Notes under the pieces: model-generated
Databases searched by the model: none
What the model saw: only the letters and a program-made list of their open reading frames with translations
What the model was told of the DNA's origin: nothing
Source of the DNA: Streptacidiphilus albus JL83
GTDB lineage: Bacteria > Actinomycetota > Actinomycetes > Streptomycetales > Streptomycetaceae
NCBI RefSeq assembly: GCF_000744705.1
Contig: NZ_JQML01000001.1
Location: forward strand, 6,582,017 to 6,646,016
Reading direction: 5' to 3'
DNA: 64,000 bases
Part shown: positions 56,327 through 64,000 of the stretch, in pieces
How positions within the stretch are numbered: position 1 is the first letter of the stretch
How the letters are laid out: each line of letters opens with the position of its first letter
Position numbers and translations under genes: made by a program

Positions 56327-57268
56327 GTGACCGCCGTCGAATCCCGCCCTGCCGGGCTGGTCAAGGCGAACCCCGGGCACCGGCCGTTCGCGGCCCGTGT
56401 CGGGGCTTTCGTCGCACTGACCAAACCGCGGATCATCGAGCTGCTGCTGATCACCACCGTTCCGGTGATGTTCCTCGCCCAGCGCGGGGTGCCCGACCTG
56501 CTGCTGGTGCTGGAGGTCGTGTTCGGCGGCTACCTGTCGGCCGGCGGCGCCAACGCGCTGAACATGTACATCGACCGCGACATCGACGCGCTGATGCACC
56601 GTACGGAACGGCGGCCGCTGGTCACCGGGATGGTGTCGCCGCGTGAGTGCCTGGTCTTCGGCATCGCGCTCGCGCTCGTCTCGACCGCCTGGTTCGCGCT
56701 GCTGGTCAACCCGTTGTCGGCGGGGCTGTCGCTGGCGGCGCTGCTGTTCTACGTCTTCGTCTACACCCTCGGCCTGAAGCGCCGCACCGCGCAGAACATC
56801 GTCTGGGGCGGCATCGCCGGCTGCATGCCGGTGTTCATCGGCTGGGCGGCCGTGACCGACTCACTGGCCTGGTCGCCGGTGGTGCTGTTCCTGGTCATCT
56901 TCTTCTGGACGCCGCCGCACTACTGGCCGCTGTCGATGAAGGTGAAGGACGACTACGCCAACGCCGGGGTGCCGATGCTGCCGGTGATCGCCACCAACGA
57001 GGCCGTGGCCAAGCAGATCGTCGCCTACAGCTGGGTCATGGTGGCGGTCTCGCTGGCGCTGTGGCCGCTGGGCCACACCAGTTGGCTCTACCCGGTGACG
57101 GCGGTGCTGCTGGGCGCGTTCTGGCTGCGCGAGGCGCACGGGCTGCTGTCCCGCGCCAAGGCCGGGGTGGTCGGCGCGGCGCTGAAGGAGATGCGGCTGT
57201 TCCACTGGTCGATCACCTATCTGACGCTGCTCTTCGTCGAGATCGCGATCGACCCCTTCCTCAAGTAG
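56327..57268 (+). CDS. ctaB: Protoheme IX farnesyltransferase
   Basis: A 313-residue heme O synthase with about nine transmembrane helices. The first Asp-rich motif [15 protein letters not shown], the second motif [11 protein letters not shown], and [22 protein letters not shown] are characteristic. It farnesylates heme B for cytochrome oxidase. GTG 56327 follows AGGGG. An earlier frame start at 56267 is unsupported. With the nearby ctaA it makes the heme O to heme A pathway. Confidence 0.96.
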   Translation: MTAVESRPAGLVKANPGHRPFAARVGAFVALTKPRIIELLLITTVPVMFLAQRGVPDLLLVLEVVFGGYLSAGGANALNMYIDRDIDALMHRTERRPLVTGMVSPRECLVFGIALALVSTAWFALLVNPLSAGLSLAALLFYVFVYTLGLKRRTAQNIVWGGIAGCMPVFIGWAAVTDSLAWSPVVLFLVIFFWTPPHYWPLSMKVKDDYANAGVPMLPVIATNEAVAKQIVAYSWVMVAVSLALWPLGHTSWLYPVTAVLLGAFWLREAHGLLSRAKAGVVGAALKEMRLFHWSITYLTLLFVEIAIDPFLK

Positions 57269-57358
57269 TCCCCTCTTCCTCCGTCAGCGCCCCGATGTGC
57301 CACGCGGCACACCGGGGCGCTGTCGTCAGCGGGCCTACCGCTGGGTAGCATCGGCCGC

Positions 57359-57724
57359 ATGAGCGAAGAGACCACCACCCCCGCCGCCGCCTCCGCCCTC
57401 AGCGGTTCGGACGAGCGCCGGGCGCAGCGCATCGCCAAGCACGTCCGGGCCTTCGCCACGGCCCACGGCGGCAGCGCCGACGGCGTCGTGGAGCACGTCG
57501 GCCGGATCTCCACCCGGATCGTCCTGGTCGGCGCCGACGGCGAGTGGGGCGACCAGGTCGCGCCGAACCGGGCCGTGGCGGACCGCGCGGTGGAGCTCTC
57601 CGGGATCACCCGGCACGACGAGTTCGACCCGGAGATCGGCCTGCGGATGCGCACCGGCTCCTACGAGTGGAAGCGGATGGCCGGGATCCAGATCGGCGGC
57701 AGCCAGCCGCGGACGGCCGCCTGA
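57359..57724 (+). CDS. Conserved small hypothetical protein (121 aa)
   Basis: A 121-residue, charged, probably cytosolic protein starting MSEETTTPAAASALSGSDERR and ending GGSQPRTAA. It reads like a mixed alpha/beta single domain (RIVLVGADGEWGDQVAPN). I recognise no family, although I believe a similar protein sits near ctaB in Streptomyces. It lies 90 bp after ctaB and ends at a 25-bp perfect terminator. Confidence 0.7.
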   Translation: MSEETTTPAAASALSGSDERRAQRIAKHVRAFATAHGGSADGVVEHVGRISTRIVLVGADGEWGDQVAPNRAVADRAVELSGITRHDEFDPEIGLRMRTGSYEWKRMAGIQIGGSQPRTAA

Positions 57725-57729
57725 GCGGA

Positions 57730-57782
57730 ACCAGAAGGGTGAGGGGCGGGCGCCGATGGCGCCCGCCCCTCACCCTTCTGGT
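57730..57782. terminator. Strong bidirectional terminator
   Basis: A perfect 25-bp stem (57730-57754 with 57758-57782) and GAT loop between the hypothetical gene (stop 57724) and ctaA (stop 57798). Confidence 0.9.
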
Positions 57783-57797
57783 ACGTGTGCCGACGCG

Positions 57798-58766
57798 TCA
57801 GACGGCGGCCAGGTCGGCGACGCTCTCGATGCCGGCCGGGCGTTCGAGCTCGCCCTCGGCCGGGCGGATCCGCAGCGAGAGGTGCAGCCGCAGCACCGAG
57901 ACCCAGACCAGCGCGGCGCCGAGCATGTGGAAGCCGACGATCAGCTCGGGCAGGCCGGTGAAGAACTGGACGAAGCCGATCAGCGCCTGCGAGAGCAGGA
58001 CCACCAGGAACTCGCGGGAGCGCCTGCGCGGCTCGGCGGGGGCGTCCACGGCCAGCAGGACGAAGATCATTGCCAGTGACAGGCCGATGGTGACCATCGC
58101 GAAGTCGGCGTGGAACTGGGTCACCTTCTCCCAGTTGAACGGCATCCGCTTGACCGAGGTGCCGTCGCCCGAGTGCGGCCCGGTACCGGTGGCCAGGGTG
58201 CCGGCCGCGATCAGCAGCGCGGTGACGACGATGATCAGCCGGGACAGGTGCTGCACCGGCTTGCCGACCGTGCGCACCGGTTCGCCGTCTCCCTCGCGGG
58301 TGCGCTGCCACATCGCCAGCGCGACCATGATCAGCACCGGCGACACCAGGAAGTGCACCGCCACCACGAACGGGTTGAGGTGCGACAGCACCGTGATCCC
58401 ACCGAGGACGGCGTCCACCATGATGATCCAGAACTGGGCCCAGCCCAGCCGGGAGACGCTGCGCCGCCAGGGCTTGCCGCAGCGCGCGGTGATGATCGAG
58501 AGGCCGACCAGCACACAGATGACGTCGGTGAGCATCCGGTTGCTGAACTCGATGATGCCGTGGACGCCCATCGCCGCCGTGGGCGCGAGGTCGCCCCCAC
58601 CGCAGGTGGGCCAGGTCGGGCAGCCCAGCCCGGAGCTGGTGAGCCGGACCGCGCCACCGGTGACGACGATCAGCACGCTCGCGACGAGGGTGGCGAAGGC
58701 CGTCCAGCGGATCACCCGGTCGGAGACGGTGACGCGCTCGGCGAGGAGAGAGAAGGGGGTACGCAC
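57798..58766 (-). CDS. ctaA: Heme A synthase (COX15/CtaA)
   Basis: A 322-residue polytopic membrane enzyme oxidising heme O to heme A. VTGGAVRLTSSGLGCPTWPTCGG carries the conserved Cys pair found in B. subtilis-type CtaA, and HGIIEFSNRM and VVAVHFLVSPVLIMVAL carry heme-ligand His residues. GTG 58766 is the start. It converges on ctaB with a terminator and a small gene between. Confidence 0.94.
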   Translation of the reverse strand: MRTPFSLLAERVTVSDRVIRWTAFATLVASVLIVVTGGAVRLTSSGLGCPTWPTCGGGDLAPTAAMGVHGIIEFSNRMLTDVICVLVGLSIITARCGKPWRRSVSRLGWAQFWIIMVDAVLGGITVLSHLNPFVVAVHFLVSPVLIMVALAMWQRTREGDGEPVRTVGKPVQHLSRLIIVVTALLIAAGTLATGTGPHSGDGTSVKRMPFNWEKVTQFHADFAMVTIGLSLAMIFVLLAVDAPAEPRRRSREFLVVLLSQALIGFVQFFTGLPELIVGFHMLGAALVWVSVLRLHLSLRIRPAEGELERPAGIESVADLAAV

Positions 58767-58834
58767 GGATTCATCGTAGATTGCGGCTCTGCGGATCTTT
58801 GTCGCGGGGCCGCGGGTCGACGCCGCGTCGCAGC

Positions 58835-60214
58835 TCAGGCCTCCTTGGCGACCGGGCCGGTGATCGCGCGCTCGGCGTTGCGGCGGGTCTTGGCCCAGCC
58901 GTTGCGGCCGGTGACGATCCGGGCGACGGCGCGCCAGGAGACCACGTACAGCGAGACCAGGTAGACCGGGTACATCAGGCCCCAGCCGATGGCCTGCCAG
59001 AATCCGGCCTCCGGCTCGCACTTGCGCCGGTAGATCGGGCCCCAGATGACGAACTGGCCGAAGGCCATCGCCAGGTAGAGCGCCAGGCCGCGCCAGCCGC
59101 CGGAGGCGATGTAGTGCGCGGCGACGTCGGGGTGGCGGGCGTAGGAGAGCAGCAGCGCGATCATCGGGATCGGGTAGAGCAGCGCGCCCAGCAGCTGCAG
59201 CCAGGGCTGGACCAGGAAGAAGGTCAGCTCCAGGAAGCCGAGGTTGGGTATCAGGTCGGAGCGCCAGACCGCGCCGATGTAGCGGAGGCACTGCATCACC
59301 CCCTGGGCCCAGCGGGTGCGCTGGGTCAGGAACCGCTTGGTGTCGAACAGGGCCTCCTGCTCGACGTAGGTGTCGGCGCAGAAGCTGTTGATCCAGCCGG
59401 CCAGCAGCAGGTGCATGCCGAGCTCGAAGTCCTCCAGCAGCCGTCCGGTCCACGGGCGGCCGCGCTCGACCGCCAGGTCGTCCAGCGCGCTGAGCCGGGC
59501 GAACTGGCCGTTGCCGCCGAGGCAGACGCTGCGGGAGGTCTTCCGGGCGTGCTGGAGCGCGGCCACCGGGGCCCGGAACTCCAGGTCCTGCATCCGGATC
59601 AGCAGCCGGGCGTAGAGGTTGCGGATCCGGCCGCCGTCGGGCGCCGGGCGGCGCTCGACCCGGTTCATCATCCGCACCTCGATCTGCACCCCGCCGACCT
59701 CCGGGCGGCCGAGGAAGCGGCGGGCCGCGACGTAGTCGAGGCAGCCGGGCTCGGGGCGGCCGTCGGCGTCGAAGACCCCGACGATCGTGCGGTTGCGGTC
59801 GGCGTGCTGCGGCAGCCAGGCGTGGAGGGCCCGGTAGGCGGCGTTCAGCGCCTCGCCCTTGCCCTGCCGGGCCTCCGGCCGGCGGCGCTGCACCAGGTGG
59901 ATGCCCCGGTCGTGCTGGGCGGCCCAGCGCACGATGGCGCCGGTCTCGTCCTCGGAGTCGTCGTCGATCACCCAGATGTGCGCCGTCGGGCAGGCGGTGC
60001 GCAGGTACTGCAGGGTCTGCCCGATCACCGCCTCCTCGTCGCGGCAGGGGACGAAGAGGTGCCAGTCGTAGTCGCCGGCCCGGCCGGGCCGGCGGGTGCG
60101 GCGCACCAGCAGCGGCAGCACCAGGCCGACCAGGTAGAGCGGGAAGAGCAGGCTGAGGACCAGTGATATCTGGGACACCAGGGCGAGCACGCCGGAGGAG
60201 GCAGGGGTGTTCAT
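58835..60214 (-). CDS. Processive family-2 glycosyltransferase (polysaccharide synthase-like)
   Basis: A 459-residue membrane glycosyltransferase. The D,D,D,QxxRW set is present: IDDDSEDE, FDADGRPEP, LEDFELG and QRTRW (in KRFLTQRTRWAQG). One N-terminal transmembrane helix and several C-terminal ones resemble cellulose, chitin or hyaluronan synthases. It lies 168 bp downstream of a LAxTG protein gene and 412 bp downstream of a UDP-GlcNAc 2-epimerase gene, so the substrate may be UDP-GlcNAc or UDP-ManNAc. No BcsB- or cellulase-like partner is seen. Confidence 0.87.
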   Translation of the reverse strand: MNTPASSGVLALVSQISLVLSLLFPLYLVGLVLPLLVRRTRRPGRAGDYDWHLFVPCRDEEAVIGQTLQYLRTACPTAHIWVIDDDSEDETGAIVRWAAQHDRGIHLVQRRRPEARQGKGEALNAAYRALHAWLPQHADRNRTIVGVFDADGRPEPGCLDYVAARRFLGRPEVGGVQIEVRMMNRVERRPAPDGGRIRNLYARLLIRMQDLEFRAPVAALQHARKTSRSVCLGGNGQFARLSALDDLAVERGRPWTGRLLEDFELGMHLLLAGWINSFCADTYVEQEALFDTKRFLTQRTRWAQGVMQCLRYIGAVWRSDLIPNLGFLELTFFLVQPWLQLLGALLYPIPMIALLLSYARHPDVAAHYIASGGWRGLALYLAMAFGQFVIWGPIYRRKCEPEAGFWQAIGWGLMYPVYLVSLYVVSWRAVARIVTGRNGWAKTRRNAERAITGPVAKEA

Positions 60215-60382
60215 GGGCTCGGTCTTCCAGGGGGCTCGAACCGGCGGCGCGGGCGCGGGGCGGGGGTGGCGGGAACGCGGGGAGCAGCGGGTGCGGGTCC
60301 GACCGGCGGTGCGGTCGGACCCGTGCGCGGTCCGGCACGGGGCCCGGAGTACTGGTCGGGCGGGCCGCGCCGGTGCGCCGAC

Positions 60383-60559
60383 TCAGCGCTTGGCGCGGGC
60401 CACCCGGGCCGAACGCATCATCAGCAGGCCGGCCATGACCATGGCGACGGCCAGCACGGTGATGGCGACGCCGGGCAGTCCGAAGCCGGTGTCGGCCAGC
60501 TGCGCGCCGCCGAGGACGGCTCCGGCGCCGACGGCGCCCTTGCCTGCGGTTCCGTACAT
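60383..60559 (-). CDS. 58-aa LAxTG cell-wall-sorting-signal protein
   Basis: A 58-residue protein with the sorting signal LADTG at residues 21-25, a hydrophobic segment (about residues 30-46) and a basic tail RSARVARAKR. This is the class E sortase layout, but with no Sec signal peptide and only about 20 residues before the motif. ATG 60559 follows a strong AAAGGAG ribosome-binding site. It lies between the glycosyltransferase and WecB genes, so it may be a surface anchor for, or dependent on, the glycan. It could also be a membrane-bound micropeptide. Confidence 0.75.
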   Translation of the reverse strand: MYGTAGKGAVGAGAVLGGAQLADTGFGLPGVAITVLAVAMVMAGLLMMRSARVARAKR

Positions 60560-60626
60560 GGGACTCCTTTCGTTGGTTCTGGTGGTGACAGGTGCGGTCC
60601 CGGGACCCGGGCGCACGACCGTGTGC

Positions 60627-61769
60627 TCAGCCGTCGGCGGCGAGCGGCCCGTCGGGGACCGGCAGCCGGTCGGCCAGCGCCCGGGCGATGCCGCTGATCC
60701 GGGCCGAGGCGCTGCCGTCGCCGTAGGGGGAGGGCGTCCCGGCGAGCCGGCCCGCCAGGTCCGGGTCGGCCAGCAGCCGGTTGGCGGTGGCCAGCAGTTC
60801 GGCGCCGGGCTCGACCAGGTGGGCGAAGCCGGCGCTGACCGCCTCGGGCCGCTCGGTGCTGGTGCGGACGACCAGGAGCGGCTTCTTCAGCACGGTGGCC
60901 TCCTCCTGGATCCCGCCGGAGTCGGAGACCAGCAGCCGGGCGCGCTGCGCCAGGGCGAGGAAGAGCGGATGGTCCACCGGCTCGATCCGGTGCAGCCGCC
61001 GGGCGGCCGGCTCCAGGCCGAACTCCTTGATCCGGGCCCGGGTGCGCGGGTGCAGCGGCAGCACGACCGGGAGTTCCAGCGCGGCGAGCGACTCCAGGGT
61101 CGCGGCCAGCCGGACCGGGTCGTCGGCGTTCTCCGGCCGGTGGAAGGTGGCGAGCACGTACTCGGCGGGCAGCTCGAACGGTGCGAGCAGGGCGTCCAGC
61201 CGGTCCGGTGCGGGCAGCGAGCGGTGGGTGGCCTCGACCACGGTGTTGCCGGTGATCCGGATCCGCTCGGGGGCGGTGCCCTCGGCGAGCAGGTTGGCGG
61301 CGGCCTCCGGGGTGGCCGCGCAGTGGATGTCGGCGAGCACGCCGACGATCTGACGGTTGATCTCCTCCGGCATGGACCGGTCCCGGGAGCGCAGACCGGC
61401 CTCGACGTGGACCACGGGTATGCCGCAGTAGTGCGCGGCCTGGGCCCCGGCCGAGGTGCTGTTGGTGTCGCCCTGGACGATCACCGCGCGCGGCGGGTCG
61501 ACGGTGAAGGCGCGGGACAGCTCGGCGGTCAGGGTGCCGACCTGGTGCCCGCGTCCCCAGGGCCCGGTGGCGCCGTCGAGCAGCAGGTGCGGCTCGGGCA
61601 GGTCGAAGTTGGCGAAGAAGGCCCCGGAGAGCTCGCTGTCGTAGTGCTGGCCGGTGTGGACGATCCGGGCGCGGTCGGCGAGCTCGGTGATCACGCCGGC
61701 CAGTTTGATGATCTCCGGCCGGGTGCCGAGGACGACGGCTATGTCGCGGGCCGCGTTGGTGCGTGACAC
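60627..61769 (-). CDS. wecB: UDP-N-acetylglucosamine 2-epimerase (non-hydrolysing)
   Basis: A 380-residue WecB interconverting UDP-GlcNAc and UDP-ManNAc. GTRPEIIKLAG, TGQHYDSELSGAFF, VQGDTNSTSAGAQAA, HVEAGLRSRD and VSDSGGIQEEATVLKKP are diagnostic. GTG 61769 follows AGGGACG. No UDP-ManNAc dehydrogenase is nearby, so free UDP-ManNAc is the likely product for the adjacent glycosyltransferase. Confidence 0.95.
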   Translation of the reverse strand: MSRTNAARDIAVVLGTRPEIIKLAGVITELADRARIVHTGQHYDSELSGAFFANFDLPEPHLLLDGATGPWGRGHQVGTLTAELSRAFTVDPPRAVIVQGDTNSTSAGAQAAHYCGIPVVHVEAGLRSRDRSMPEEINRQIVGVLADIHCAATPEAAANLLAEGTAPERIRITGNTVVEATHRSLPAPDRLDALLAPFELPAEYVLATFHRPENADDPVRLAATLESLAALELPVVLPLHPRTRARIKEFGLEPAARRLHRIEPVDHPLFLALAQRARLLVSDSGGIQEEATVLKKPLLVVRTSTERPEAVSAGFAHLVEPGAELLATANRLLADPDLAGRLAGTPSPYGDGSASARISGIARALADRLPVPDGPLAADG

Positions 61770-61931
61770 GGGCTTACGTCCCTGCTCAATGGGTACCGGG
61801 GAGCGGCGGCGGAGGGCGGGGGCCGAGCCGGGCCGCAGCAGATGCTAGGCGGAATATGGCGCACCACGACGTGATCCTCGATGATCTGCGGAGAACGTGT
61901 TCGATTCGTGATGAAAACGTGTGGGCGCCTG

Positions 61932-62747
61932 CTACTCCCAGCGGAAGAAGCGCGCGGCGGCGGCCAGGCCGAGGACCGCCCAGACCGCGAGGATGCCCAG
62001 GTCCCCCCAGGGCATCGCGGCGCCGTTCTGCAGCACGGTCCGCAGCCCGTCGGAGAGCGCGCTGATCGGCAGCGCCTCCAGCACCGGCCGCACCGCCGAG
62101 GGGAACTTCGCCAGCGGCACCACCACCCCGCCGGCCAGCAGCAGCAGCACGAAGACCAGGTTGGCGGCGGCCAGCGTGGCCTCGGCCCGCAGGGTGCCGG
62201 CCATCAGCAGGCCGAGCCCGGAGAAGGCGGCGGTGCCCAGCAGCAGGAGCAGCAGCACCGCCAGTGGGTCGCCGTGCGGGTGCCAGCCCAGCGCCAGGGC
62301 GATCACCGACAGCAGTGCCACCTGCAGCACCTCGGTCACCAGCACGCTGCCGGTCTTCGCGGTCATCAGCGCCCAGCGCGGCAGCGGGCTCGCGCCCAGC
62401 CGCTTGAGCACGCCGTAGCGGCGCTCGAAGCCGGTGGCGATGGCCTGCCCGGTGAACGCGGTGGACATCACGGCCAGTGCCAGCAGGCCGGGGGCGAGGA
62501 AGTCGACCCGGGCCCCGGGGCCGGTGGTGGAGACGATGTCGACGGCGCTGAACAGCACCAGCAGCACGCTCGGGATGACCGCGGTGAGCAGCAGCTGCTC
62601 ACCGTTGCGCAGCAGCATCGAGGTCTCCAGCGCGGTCTGCGCGCGGAGCATCCGGCCGATCGGGGCCGCGCCCGGCGCGGGGGAGTGGTCGGCGCGGGCC
62701 CGGTCGGCGCGTGAGAGGTCGGCGCGTGAGAGGTCGGTGGCGGTCAT
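61932..62747 (-). CDS. ABC-2 type transporter permease
   Basis: A 271-residue ABC-2 permease of the DrrB/NodJ type with six transmembrane helices. VDFLAPGLLALAVMSTAFTGQAIATGFERRYGVLKRLGASPLPR and the LPISALSDGLRTVL C-terminal stretch are typical. ATG 62747 overlaps the ATPase stop by 4 bp. Its N-terminus is a pentapeptide repeat (LSRAD x2, RARAD) from 15-bp DNA repeats. Confidence 0.92.
   Translation of the reverse strand: MTATDLSRADLSRADRARADHSPAPGAAPIGRMLRAQTALETSMLLRNGEQLLLTAVIPSVLLVLFSAVDIVSTTGPGARVDFLAPGLLALAVMSTAFTGQAIATGFERRYGVLKRLGASPLPRWALMTAKTGSVLVTEVLQVALLSVIALALGWHPHGDPLAVLLLLLLGTAAFSGLGLLMAGTLRAEATLAAANLVFVLLLLAGGVVVPLAKFPSAVRPVLEALPISALSDGLRTVLQNGAAMPWGDLGILAVWAVLGLAAAARFFRWE
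62689..62733. repeat. 15-bp tandem repeat, three copies, in the permease N-terminus
   Basis: Units at 62689-62703, 62704-62718 and 62719-62733 share TCGGCGCG.G. The last two are exact (TCGGCGCGTGAGAGG). Frame-keeping, they encode LSRAD-type pentapeptides. Confidence 0.85.
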
Positions 62748-63721
62748 GCGCGCAGGTCCCGTCCGGTCAGTTCGAGGAAGACGTCTTCGAGGGTGTGCCG
62801 TTCCACGGCGAGCCGTTCCGGCATCACCCCGGACTGGGCGCACCAGGTGGTGACCGTGGCCAGCAGCTGCGGGTCGACCGCGCCCTCGACCAGGTAGCTG
62901 CCGGGGGTTGGCTCGCTCGCCCGGCTGCCCTCGGGCAGTGCCTTGACCAGCGAGGCGAGGTCGAGTCCGGGCCGGGAGCGGAAGCGGACGGTGTTGGCGG
63001 CCTCGGCCCGGCAGAGCTCCTCCGGGCTGCCCTCGGCGATCACCCGGCCGCCGTCGACGATGGCGATCCGGTCGGCGAGCTCCTCGGCCTCGTCCATGTG
63101 ATGGGTGGTCAGCACCACGCTCACGCCGTCGGCGCGCAGGTCGCGGACCAGGTCCCAGGTGGCGTGCCGGGCGTGCGGGTCGAGGCCGGCCGTGGGCTCG
63201 TCCAGGAAGACCAGTTCCGGGCGGCCGACCACGGCCATGGCCAGGGCCAGCCGCTGCTGCTGGCCGCCGGAGAGCCGGCGGTAACTGGTCCGGCCGCAGG
63301 AGTCGAGGCCGAGCCGGGCGGCCAGGGCGTCCACGTCCAGCGGGTGGGCGTGCAGTTTCGCCGTGTGCCGGAGCATTTCCAGGGCGCGCGCGCCGGGGTA
63401 GATGCCGCCGGACTGCAACATCACGCCGATCCGGGGGTGCAGCCGGGCGGCGTCGGCGACCGGGTCGAGGCCCAGTACCCGGACGGTGCCGGCGTCGGGG
63501 CGGCGGTAGCCCTCGCAGATCTCGACGGTGGTGGTCTTGCCCGCGCCGTTGGGGCCGAGCACGGCGGTGACCGAGCCCCGCGCCACGGTCAGGTCCAGGC
63601 CGTTCACCGCGGTCTTCGCGCCGTAGCGCTTGACCAGGCCGGTGATCCGGACGGCGGCGCCGGCCTCCGGGGAGGCGCCGGCGTCGGGGGAGGCGTCGGC
63701 CGCTACGGCTTCGGATTGCAT
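62744..63721 (-). CDS. ABC transporter ATP-binding protein
   Basis: A 325-residue ABC ATPase of the DrrA-type drug-export family. Walker A GPNGAGKTTT, signature LSGGQQQRLALA and Walker B LVFLDEPTAGLDPHARHATWDLV. The C-terminal extension (about 90 residues) is typical of ABC-2 exporters. ATG 63721 is the start; an ATG 63 bases upstream lacks support. The pair diverges from the SufR-like gene. Confidence 0.93.
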   Translation of the reverse strand: MQSEAVAADASPDAGASPEAGAAVRITGLVKRYGAKTAVNGLDLTVARGSVTAVLGPNGAGKTTTVEICEGYRRPDAGTVRVLGLDPVADAARLHPRIGVMLQSGGIYPGARALEMLRHTAKLHAHPLDVDALAARLGLDSCGRTSYRRLSGGQQQRLALAMAVVGRPELVFLDEPTAGLDPHARHATWDLVRDLRADGVSVVLTTHHMDEAEELADRIAIVDGGRVIAEGSPEELCRAEAANTVRFRSRPGLDLASLVKALPEGSRASEPTPGSYLVEGAVDPQLLATVTTWCAQSGVMPERLAVERHTLEDVFLELTGRDLRA

Positions 63722-63801
63722 GGGGACGAGTCTACGAAGCGGGGCGGGTGCCGAGGAGCGCGGGTCGGGGCGACCGCCGGGCAAATGATCAAAAGCCCGA
63801 A

Positions 63802-63820
63802 TTTACTTAGGCAAGCCTTA
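63802..63820. promoter_or_regulatory. Iron-box-like dyad (DmdR/IdeR/DtxR)
   Basis: TTTACTTAGGCAAGCCTTA agrees with the TwAGGTwAGsCTwACCTwA iron-box consensus at about 14 of 19 positions. It is centred 90 bp upstream of the ABC ATPase and about 80 bp upstream of the SufR-like gene. Not as strong as canonical DmdR boxes. Confidence 0.45.
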
Positions 63821-63878
63821 GTGATCGACCAGACAGAATCCGCTCCGGCATGAAGTTGTCCGACCGGAATGAATTACG

Positions 63879-63892
63879 CAACAATGGCGTTG
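63879..63892. promoter_or_regulatory. SufR operator
   Basis: CAAC-AATGGC-GTTG is an exact CAAC-N6-GTTG dyad, the form reported for Streptomyces SufR (from memory). Its last base is the first base of the GTG start, so the binding protein would block translation or transcription of its own gene and the suf operon behind it. Confidence 0.8.
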
Positions 63893-64000
63893 TGAAATAC
63901 ATGCGCGAGAGGAACGAGAGCCAGGAGGCCGCCGTCGCGGCCCCCCACGCCCACGTGCCCTCGCGCGACCGGGTGGCCCGGTCCATTCTCGACCACGGCC
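63892..64000 (+). CDS. sufR: SufR-type helix-turn-helix regulator (N-terminal fragment)
   Basis: A 36-codon fragment runs off the window: GTG 63892 (MKYMRERNESQEAAVA...) to RSILDHG at 64000. It closely fits the N-terminus of the ArsR/SufR-like regulator that opens the suf operon in Streptomyces. ATG 63901 is an alternative start. The SufR operator at 63879-63892 supports autoregulation. Confidence 0.75.
   Translation, partial: MKYMRERNESQEAAVAAPHAHVPSRDRVARSILDHG

Overview
The window is GC-rich actinomycete chromosome, almost certainly from the Streptomycetaceae (Streptomyces, Kitasatospora or Streptacidiphilus). Evidence: extreme third-position GC, many GTG starts, 4-bp ATGA/GTGA overlaps between genes, and actinobacterial marker proteins (WhiA, RbpA, OpcA, a mycothiol-type maleylpyruvate isomerase, a butyrolactone-receptor-like TetR). 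From memory, much of 17-64 kb follows the order of the S. coelicolor core between uvrB and the suf operon. That is recollection, not a comparison I could run.

Layout. 0-6 kb: a LacI regulator diverges from a tight three-gene sugar or polyol catabolic operon (Gfo/Idh/MocA oxidoreductase, DapA-like DUF993 protein, TIM-barrel isomerase). It converges on an oxidoreductase-RidA pair, followed by a possible LysR remnant. 6-13 kb: lgt, a DUF222-HNH protein, a GH36 alpha-galactosidase, a GNAT acetyltransferase with a 62-aa partner, an orphan butyrolactone-receptor-like TetR, and 0.6 kb of repeat-bearing non-coding DNA. 13-17.5 kb: msrB, murC, a UspA-like protein, a RibD-C reductase and a ZapE-like ATPase.

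17.5-35 kb: the nucleotide-excision repair genes uvrB, uvrA and uvrC are spread among other genes. These are terD, a terC behind a yybP-ykoY (Mn2+) riboswitch, a three-domain secreted protein, a LysR/MFS divergent pair, two near-identical cold-shock genes with matching 5' leaders, an MBL hydrolase and DinB-like isomerase, a Tat-exported Rieske lipoprotein, and a small protein with a putative amyloid-signalling motif. 33-42.6 kb: uvrC-rapZ-yvcK-whiA, then gap-pgk-tpiA-secG and rbpA, which has stacked promoters including a sigma-R type.

42.6-49.2 kb looks accessory: a kstR2-fadA6 steroid CD-ring-type pair with its operator, an MFS/TetR/methyltransferase group, and a SigE-family sigma factor with a membrane partner. 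49-57 kb: the pentose-phosphate operon tkt-tal-zwf-opcA-pgl, then ctaB and ctaA for heme O and heme A. 58.8-64 kb: a processive family-2 glycosyltransferase, a 58-aa LAxTG sortase-substrate-like protein and a UDP-GlcNAc 2-epimerase form a probable surface-glycan locus. After it come an ABC-2 exporter and the 5' end of a SufR-type regulator with a SufR operator and an iron-box-like dyad.

The signals I rate most interesting are the riboswitch with an explicit Shine-Dalgarno-sequestering alternative hairpin, the duplicated cold-shock leaders, the amyloid-motif protein, the kstR2-fadA6 operator, the glycan/LAxTG cluster, and repeated 12-15-bp tandem duplications at gene 5' ends. I saw no tRNA, rRNA, CRISPR array, insertion sequence or origin.
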